From DATCHW01 sp036508135 (GTDB lineage Bacteria > Bacteroidota > Ignavibacteria > Tepidaquicellales > Tepidaquicellaceae), in NCBI GenBank assembly GCA_036508135.1, contig DATCHW010000175.1, positions 1 through 28,506 of the forward strand: 28,506 nt of DNA. Reading direction: 5' to 3'. The notes under the pieces were generated by a model. That model saw only the letters and a program-made list of their open reading frames with translations, was not told the DNA's origin and made no database searches. This document shows, one piece after another, positions 22,640 to 28,506 of the stretch (positions within the stretch are counted from its first letter, which is position 1; each line of letters begins with the position of its first letter). A program made the position numbers and the translations under genes.

Positions 22640-25348
22640 TTACCAGCTTTTTGATAATGTTGCTCTTATCCTGAAATCATCAATATTCCCATATTGATAA
22701 ACACTTTCCCGGTAGAAACTTTTTTCTGCATAAAAATTCAAATCAATAAATTTTGTTATGGGTGTCGTCGATGTGAAATAAATTGCCTTTCTGTTATTAA
22801 GTTTTTCTTCACCCGTATAATTAAATCCGATTGCATTATTCCATACTTCAAATAAAATATAACCCAATGAGAAATCTCCTGTGTAAGCATTCGTCACCTC
22901 TAAAGCATTATTTCTTGTATATCCAAAACTCGTATTAAAACTCAGCGGTATTTTTACTAATGAAAGATTATCCGATATGAAAATATTTGAAATTGTATAA
23001 TCATTTGCACCCGATGTGGATTTACTTGCCTGGTTAGTAAACATTATGTTCGCAGAATTCATAAGTTTGCTTCCTGTACTCGTATATCCGGTCATCAAAG
23101 TCAAAACACTTGCATTATTATCTAATTTAAGCGAATCAGCAGATGCATCATTTTTCATCGATACCGGTCTGAAATCAAAAACAAGAAATGGTAAATCCCT
23201 GAAGTTTAATTTCAGATTGAATCCTAATTTCAGAAATGTTGTGGTATTTGAATTCCATCCCGAAAGATTGTTAATATCCCGTTGTACAAATATTTTTGCA
23301 ATAATTTGTTTTTTGAATAAACTTTGCGATAGATTAAATTTTAACGCCTGAATGTCCTGTCTTATGTTCGGTGCACCAAGCGAGGTAAATCCGGGACCTA
23401 CAGACCTGAACGAAGCTTCAAGTTTTGTATCAGATTCAGGTATGTCAATTTTTGATTTTATCTCATACATAAAATCAAAACTACTGCTGATTTTTGGTGA
23501 CAGGAAACTATTAAAGAAGGATGGGAAATCTTCCAGCACAAGGTCGGCGGCGGTTTTATCACGTGTCAGCATAGAACCTACAAATTCACCTTCAATCTCA
23601 AACCTGTTTTTAAAAAGTGCTAATTTTCCATTTGTACTGACAAGAATATTTTCCTGTGGTGCAGTGGTCGCATTATCGAGATTAATTGAGTTCTCATTGT
23701 CCCATGCTTTCATCATCATAATATGAAAATGGCTTTCATCTTTTGCTCCTATACCTATTTTACCGGCTAAAATATTTCTCTTAAATGTATTATCGGGAAT
23801 TGCATCCTGATTTTTAAAGACAGAGCCTGCTATGTAAAAAAGCCCCGGATTGAATTCTACATCAACACCGGTTACTTTTACCCCGTTTAAAGTGTTTTGG
23901 GAATAAACCGGATATGTTTCTCCAAGACCAAATGTTTTGAAATATGAAAACAATTTTAATAATCCTGATATTTTTGATTCGGCTTCATTGGTAATTTTCT
24001 CTTTTTGTTTTTCAATCTCCCCTTCTATTTTATCTTTCTGGTTTTCAAATTCTTTTATTATTTTATCCTTTTTCTCTTTAATAAATTTATCTTTCTGCTC
24101 TTTTATATAATCCGTTAAAATTGACGGCTTGAACAAAAAAGCAAAGCTGTTAATATTCTGCTTCGATTTTTCCTGCTGAGTGTCGAAATATAAGTTAAGA
24201 CTAAAAGGTATATTATAAATTGAGATTGTCGGGTCGAATTTTAGACTTCCATAATCTGCAGGTAATTCAGAACCTACGGGTATTTTGTCAGTGTGTGTAT
24301 ATTCGATACCGTATGAACCACTAAATTTAAACCAGCTATCTTCACTGCTTTTTTCAAATTTTAAGTTATCGGAAGTCTTTTTATTGAAAATTTCTAACTC
24401 AGGGTCTTTTGAGGCAAGCAGATAACCGCTGCTGTAATTTAGTTTTTCTTTATAAGTTAAATTCTCGTTTTTACCGGAATTATTGTTATAACCATTATTA
24501 TTCTCACCGACGCTTTTGTTTCTTGTTGTGTCTTTTTTATACTGTTCATAAAAGTCCTTGTTGACAGTTTTAACGTTTTGCGATACATTTTCATACTTGA
24601 ACTCCCATACCTCACTGCCTGAAAGCAAGGTGCCATTAATGTAAGTGTTTACCAGCCAGCAATATCTTCCGCCGTTTCTGAATGGGTTGGCAGCGATAGA
24701 ATATCTGAACATGGTGGTATTTATATTATTTTGTGAAAACCAGACAGGATTTGAACGTGTTGCATAATATGCTGTCTGCCTTTCAAGAATTTCCCAAAAT
24801 TTAATTTCATAAGTGACTCTTTTCCCGGGGGGAACAGGGTTTGAAGGCAGCCAGTTGAAATTAGGAATGAAATCCCTTACGGTTTCTTCATTTAAAGGGG
24901 ACAGAAGTTCTGATTTTGTAAGATTTATGATTTCATATTCCCCGCAGAAAGAGCCAAGTTCCTGATTTGTCCCTGCTGCGATAACATACACACATATATT
25001 ATAAACCCCGCTTGGAAATGTTCCGGTATTATTTAATGTCCTGTCAACTTCATCATTATATTTATTTACATCTATCGGACCAATTTCATTAGCTTTAACC
25101 TGCTTAACGCCCTTGGGCAGACTGAACATTGCAGTTGTTGCATCTGCAATTTTTCTTACACCATTGCTTACTTTACCATAGAGATAAACGTTAACTGCAT
25201 CTCCCGGATTTGTTAATGTCACTTTCCACAAATCCTCAACGTGAAACTGAAACGGAGGAGGCTGCCTGAGCTGAACAATCACCTGAGCAGATGTAAAAGT
25301 AGATATGAAAATCAATAGGATAGATATTTGTAATATTTTAGTTTTCAT
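22640..25348 (-). CDS. Outer-membrane protein: TANFOR-like N-terminus, Lys-rich coiled coil, C-terminal barrel
   Basis: 902 aa with signal peptide 1-21 (MKTKILQISILLIFISTFTS). Residues about 22-140 resemble a TANFOR-type immunoglobulin-like domain (DLWKVTLTNPGDAVNVYLYG, then FPSGVYNICVYVIA), and 145-252 a second fibronectin-like domain (LSPLNEETVRDFIPNFNW). A Asn/Lys-rich linker (270-300) follows. Residues about 411-466 are a heptad-like Lys/Glu coiled coil (EKKDKIIKEFENQKDKIEGE). From about 500 on, alternating strands run to the end with the final aromatic RATLSKSW, the usual signal for outer-membrane barrel assembly. It starts 70 nt after the stop of the upstream gene, so the two likely form an operon. 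It may present or anchor the partner's surface domains; this is inference. Confidence 0.78.
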   Translation of the reverse strand: MKTKILQISILLIFISTFTSAQVIVQLRQPPPFQFHVEDLWKVTLTNPGDAVNVYLYGKVSNGVRKIADATTAMFSLPKGVKQVKANEIGPIDVNKYNDEVDRTLNNTGTFPSGVYNICVYVIAAGTNQELGSFCGEYEIINLTKSELLSPLNEETVRDFIPNFNWLPSNPVPPGKRVTYEIKFWEILERQTAYYATRSNPVWFSQNNINTTMFRYSIAANPFRNGGRYCWLVNTYINGTLLSGSEVWEFKYENVSQNVKTVNKDFYEQYKKDTTRNKSVGENNNGYNNNSGKNENLTYKEKLNYSSGYLLASKDPELEIFNKKTSDNLKFEKSSEDSWFKFSGSYGIEYTHTDKIPVGSELPADYGSLKFDPTISIYNIPFSLNLYFDTQQEKSKQNINSFAFLFKPSILTDYIKEQKDKFIKEKKDKIIKEFENQKDKIEGEIEKQKEKITNEAESKISGLLKLFSYFKTFGLGETYPVYSQNTLNGVKVTGVDVEFNPGLFYIAGSVFKNQDAIPDNTFKRNILAGKIGIGAKDESHFHIMMMKAWDNENSINLDNATTAPQENILVSTNGKLALFKNRFEIEGEFVGSMLTRDKTAADLVLEDFPSFFNSFLSPKISSSFDFMYEIKSKIDIPESDTKLEASFRSVGPGFTSLGAPNIRQDIQALKFNLSQSLFKKQIIAKIFVQRDINNLSGWNSNTTTFLKLGFNLKLNFRDLPFLVFDFRPVSMKNDASADSLKLDNNASVLTLMTGYTSTGSKLMNSANIMFTNQASKSTSGANDYTISNIFISDNLSLVKIPLSFNTSFGYTRNNALEVTNAYTGDFSLGYILFEVWNNAIGFNYTGEEKLNNRKAIYFTSTTPITKFIDLNFYAEKSFYRESVYQYGNIDDFRIRATLSKSW

Positions 25349-25418
25349 GACTTATAATTTGGTTTTTCTAAATTCCGCAGTTTTTTTAAGACTGCGGCAT
25401 ATATTTTATTTATTAATA

Positions 25419-28400
25419 TCAGTTCTGAGTACCACCGGGTTTATTTATATACAAATCACAAGAGATACACTCTTTACTACCGCATTTTACTTTATATTCA
25501 ACTTTATATTTACCTCCTCCGTCGAAAATATAATTTATTGTTAAATTTTGTGATCCTGACTCTCCAGTTAGATATACCAGACTTGGAGGAATTGAAGTAA
25601 TGTTATATGTGAATATTTTATATTCATGAACCGGGTAGCAGTCGTAACATGAAAAATTGTTTGGTGATACTGTATTCAATAATTGTAAACCAAGACTTCT
25701 GCTTTCTAATAAATGAAAATTTGAGCCGCAAGATCTAAAATAATCAAAAATATTAGATTCTTTGAAACCACCCATCCAAATTACATTCGTAGTACTCGTA
25801 AATTGACCGCAGGAATCATACGTTACCCCTGGTTTTCCTCTAAAGAAAAACACTGTCGAATCGCACTTTACACTACCACACAAAGCTCTGACTACAAGAA
25901 TATAGTCAGTATTAACGGACGTAACCGGCACAGTGTATTGAATAACAGGAGTATTGCTTATAAACGGTGAAGATATGCTTGGAATTAGGCCGACCGGTGA
26001 CTGAATATACCATTCGTAAACCGTATTACAATTGCTGGCACAGATGTAGAGAGTGTTAGTAAATTTTATGTCGGATCCTCCTAAAACATCATTTCCGTTA
26101 ATTGTAGTTGAAACAGCTGGTGGTCCTGCAGGAGGAGTATATAGAATTGAAAAGTTATTATACCAATGTTTTGGGACAGGGCAATAGCACGCTTTTATTA
26201 CCAGTGTTGAGTTACAGGTCATGCAAAGTTGTGGGATTTCACCACAGAAAATTTCAGTTTTTATCGTATATGTTCCGGGACTTAATGTAAGGTCAAAATT
26301 CCATGTGTCTTGAAGAGGTACATTCGTTGGTCCTGTTATTGTCGTTCTGTACATAGCATCACAGTTTTTATTATAACTGCAAAAATAATGAGGCAGTTCA
26401 AAGTAAATCTGAGGATTGGAAGTTGCAACATCTATTGTTGTTGTAGAGCCGCAAATCATAGTATAGTTGTTATTGTCGTATTTTATATTGAAAGAAGAGT
26501 ATGGAGTATTTCCGCATCCGCATTGTTCTGTAAACGTGGATGTACTGTTTATGCATTCCTTCCCTCCGCATATAATTTTAACATTTACTGTATATGTTCC
26601 CAAATTCGGGGATAATTGGAAATCAAAGATTTTTGAATTGAAATATTGAACAGGTGAACCCGGTCCTGTAATTGTAGTTAAGTAATCAACATTACAATTT
26701 GCACCTGAACACGTATATACAGGAAGATTGAAGGATACCATTCCATTATTAGGAGTTTCAGTTAATATTGTAGAAATACCGTTGCTAATGTCGAGTGTCG
26801 TATTGTTATATGTCATATTATATAAATATGGTTCAATACTGCAATCACAATCTGATGTTGCACCGCAGCAATAATATGGGATATTCGGGAGTCCCGCCGT
26901 TCCATTTGTGTTTGGTGACAATGGTACAAATCCTTGCGTGTAATTACATCCGATACCCTCAACGTCCGGACATAAAATTGCATCGAGTTGCCCTCCTTCG
27001 GCAGATGTTGAGCCTTTGTTCGTACATATATATATCCTGCTATCAGGACCTAATTGTAAACTTTCTAATCTATAATAACTCATAGTTAAATTTATTTCCA
27101 TCGTTTTTACCCTATCGCTAATTCTGTACTGGAAAAAAAAGTTGTTACTGGTGGGGGGATCACCACCTACTGTTGCATAAAGTAACTGGCTATTCGGTGA
27201 AAATTCTATACCATATACTTGTTCATTTAAATAAATTACATTTGGTGAACTAAGCATAGAAGATTCGTTATTTGTATTTAGATTATATATAATTATATGA
27301 TTATCCTGAGCTAATGCAACGGCGAGTTTCGTTCCGTCGGGTGAAATTTTCATGTGGCCGGGAACCGACGAATATGTAGAATAATATCCTTGCTGTGTCT
27401 CCGAATGATGAAAAGTTATTCCGTTTTCATCAGCAAGGAAAAACAGGAATCTACGTCCTATCTTTTCGTGCATTATAATCCACATATCTTTTCCATTGAT
27501 GCGGCATATTGCAGTAAGTTTTTCGGAATTATTTTTAGGAAACTGATTTTCAGGGTAATACTGACTTTGAGGATAATTAAGAAGTATGTTAACTTGATTA
27601 GCTTCAAAAGTAATGTTGTAATTTGGAAATCCAATATCAACCACTGAATAATATGAAAATCCATTTCCCCATTCAGGTGTAGTTATAACATAATATTTTT
27701 GATAATTTGATAAAGGTTTTGGTATAATCATAACAGCCTGAGTCGAACTTTCACCTCCCTTAAGGAGATTGCCGGGGGAAGTTATTTTGTTGTCATTAAA
27801 ATCCCAAAGATTTATTCCATTTGTATAAAAAAGAAGATTTCCGTTAACATCACTAATTGAGGCACAACCTTCATGTGCTATCATACTATTTGAATTTTGA
27901 GCTGAAGGTATTCCTGTTAAATCATTGAATTTTATTCCCGCTTTATTTCCGAAATTCCAATTGCTGTATCTTTTCCATACTTGTGCCATTATTTCCGGAC
28001 AAAGCTTGCTGCTTGTACACAAGCTGCTATCAATTTCATTTGTCTGCTTAATTTTAATGTTTATTATATCACTAAATATTTCTCCCGAAATCACTCTGAT
28101 TGCATATTTTTTTCCCTCTGTAAATTTTGCGGCAGTAGGAGGATAAAAAAATGTAGTTGCGGTGATATTATCTTTTATAAAAAAAGCATTGTTTTGTTTC
28201 ATCGCATTTTCCGGAGTTTGTCCGCTTAAAATCTCTACGATTTTTAATGTATATTTTGCTGCTGGTTTGGGCTTTGATGACATCCAGGTAAATACAACAG
28301 GTATTTTTGAATCCAGTTCTTCATTATCAGCCGGGGAAATCAAATTAATCATTTCCATATCAGGAATTATCTGCTCAAGGCAGTCGCTTCCCATATCCTG

Positions 28401-28506
28401 GTTATTTTTCTTTAATTTGGCGTAAACGCAGTATTCATATTCACCCGGAGGAAGACTTCCCGTCATCACAAGTGCTTTTTTGTATTTCGGATTTCCACCC
28501 GGGTAA
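25419..28506 (-). CDS. Giant surface protein, N-terminus cut by window edge: TANFOR-like, WD40-like, four Cys-rich repeats
   Basis: The frame is open to the right window edge; an internal GTG at 28469 is not the true start, since in-frame residues YPGGNPKYKKAL precede it. Counting from that GTG: 1-140 a TANFOR-like/fibronectin-like pair (SLPPGEYEYCVYAKL, INLISPADNEEL) matching the N-terminus of the downstream barrel protein; about 165-530 a beta-propeller module with SMIAHEGCASISDVNGNLLF and ISPDGTKLAVALAQD, as found in Bacteroidota gliding/T9SS surface proteins; 541-1016 four repeats of about 95-120 aa, each with an early Cys pair (as TCSGANCNVDY) and a late one (as IICGGKECIN). No T9SS tail: it ends NKPGGTQN. 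Likely extracellular or outer-membrane associated; function unknown. Confidence 0.82.
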   Translation of the reverse strand, partial: YPGGNPKYKKALVMTGSLPPGEYEYCVYAKLKKNNQDMGSDCLEQIIPDMEMINLISPADNEELDSKIPVVFTWMSSKPKPAAKYTLKIVEILSGQTPENAMKQNNAFFIKDNITATTFFYPPTAAKFTEGKKYAIRVISGEIFSDIINIKIKQTNEIDSSLCTSSKLCPEIMAQVWKRYSNWNFGNKAGIKFNDLTGIPSAQNSNSMIAHEGCASISDVNGNLLFYTNGINLWDFNDNKITSPGNLLKGGESSTQAVMIIPKPLSNYQKYYVITTPEWGNGFSYYSVVDIGFPNYNITFEANQVNILLNYPQSQYYPENQFPKNNSEKLTAICRINGKDMWIIMHEKIGRRFLFFLADENGITFHHSETQQGYYSTYSSVPGHMKISPDGTKLAVALAQDNHIIIYNLNTNNESSMLSSPNVIYLNEQVYGIEFSPNSQLLYATVGGDPPTSNNFFFQYRISDRVKTMEINLTMSYYRLESLQLGPDSRIYICTNKGSTSAEGGQLDAILCPDVEGIGCNYTQGFVPLSPNTNGTAGLPNIPYYCCGATSDCDCSIEPYLYNMTYNNTTLDISNGISTILTETPNNGMVSFNLPVYTCSGANCNVDYLTTITGPGSPVQYFNSKIFDFQLSPNLGTYTVNVKIICGGKECINSTSTFTEQCGCGNTPYSSFNIKYDNNNYTMICGSTTTIDVATSNPQIYFELPHYFCSYNKNCDAMYRTTITGPTNVPLQDTWNFDLTLSPGTYTIKTEIFCGEIPQLCMTCNSTLVIKACYCPVPKHWYNNFSILYTPPAGPPAVSTTINGNDVLGGSDIKFTNTLYICASNCNTVYEWYIQSPVGLIPSISSPFISNTPVIQYTVPVTSVNTDYILVVRALCGSVKCDSTVFFFRGKPGVTYDSCGQFTSTTNVIWMGGFKESNIFDYFRSCGSNFHLLESRSLGLQLLNTVSPNNFSCYDCYPVHEYKIFTYNITSIPPSLVYLTGESGSQNLTINYIFDGGGKYKVEYKVKCGSKECISCDLYINKPGGTQN
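25422..26849 (-). other. Four tandem cysteine-rich protein repeats
   Basis: Within the giant surface gene. Early Cys pairs: TCSGANCNVDY, FCSYNKNCDAMY, ICASNCNTVY, SCYDCYPVHEY. Late Cys pairs: IICGGKECIN, IFCGEIPQLCMTC, ALCGSVKCDS, VKCGSKECISC. The middle holds TITGP in the first two repeats. The spacing suggests a disulfide-stabilised immunoglobulin-like domain. Repeats one and two are closest to each other; three and four are diverged. Confidence 0.75.

Overview
AT-rich bacterial DNA from the Bacteroidota/Chlorobiota/Ignavibacteriota side of the tree, most likely an Ignavibacteria-type organism. The main evidence is two secreted proteins with type IX secretion (T9SS) C-terminal tails carrying the QNYPNPFNP signature, together with outer-membrane barrels, SprA-era style surface proteins, mostly Shine-Dalgarno-free starts and many short palindromic repeats between genes. 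No tRNA, rRNA, CRISPR array or transposase gene was seen.

Layout. 0.2-1.3 kb: a zinc alcohol dehydrogenase/aldehyde reductase. 1.6-4.2 kb: a compact plus-strand operon of an Rrf2 Fe-S regulator, a CuA-less cupredoxin membrane subunit and a heme-copper subunit I in which a metal-ligand histidine is replaced by aspartate. I read this as a non-canonical nitric oxide reductase under Rrf2 control, and it is the most interesting enzyme in the window. 4.3-8.4 kb: a secreted C1-type cysteine peptidase, a one-domain asparaginase, a secreted protein of unknown function and a small outer-membrane barrel. 8.9-14.7 kb: a large T9SS cargo protein, a CapA-like metallophosphoesterase, a DUF1579-like secreted protein and a TPR protein. 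14.9-17.3 kb: a four-gene minus-strand cobalt/nickel ECF transporter operon (cbiM, PDGLE subunit, cbiQ, cbiO). 17.4-21.6 kb: a second T9SS cargo protein and acetyl-CoA synthetase. 22.5-28.5 kb: a decayed T9SS tail, then two co-oriented minus-strand surface genes: a partial giant protein with cysteine-rich repeats and, downstream of it, an outer-membrane barrel with a lysine-rich coiled coil.

The intergenic DNA is as notable as the genes. A composite dispersed repeat occurs in two full copies (about 8.48-8.69 and 21.72-21.97 kb) and one copy without the core (14.80-14.91 kb). In the two full copies the flanks have the same orientation but the ~106-bp core, bounded by GTGTGAAAA/TTTTCACAC-type ends, is inverted. 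A hairpin inside the core has a relative at the left window edge with paired compensatory base changes. A simpler inverted repeat, TTTACGAATC/GATTCGTAAA, recurs after several genes. The 1.1-kb gap at 21.6-22.6 kb holds at least six separate palindromes.
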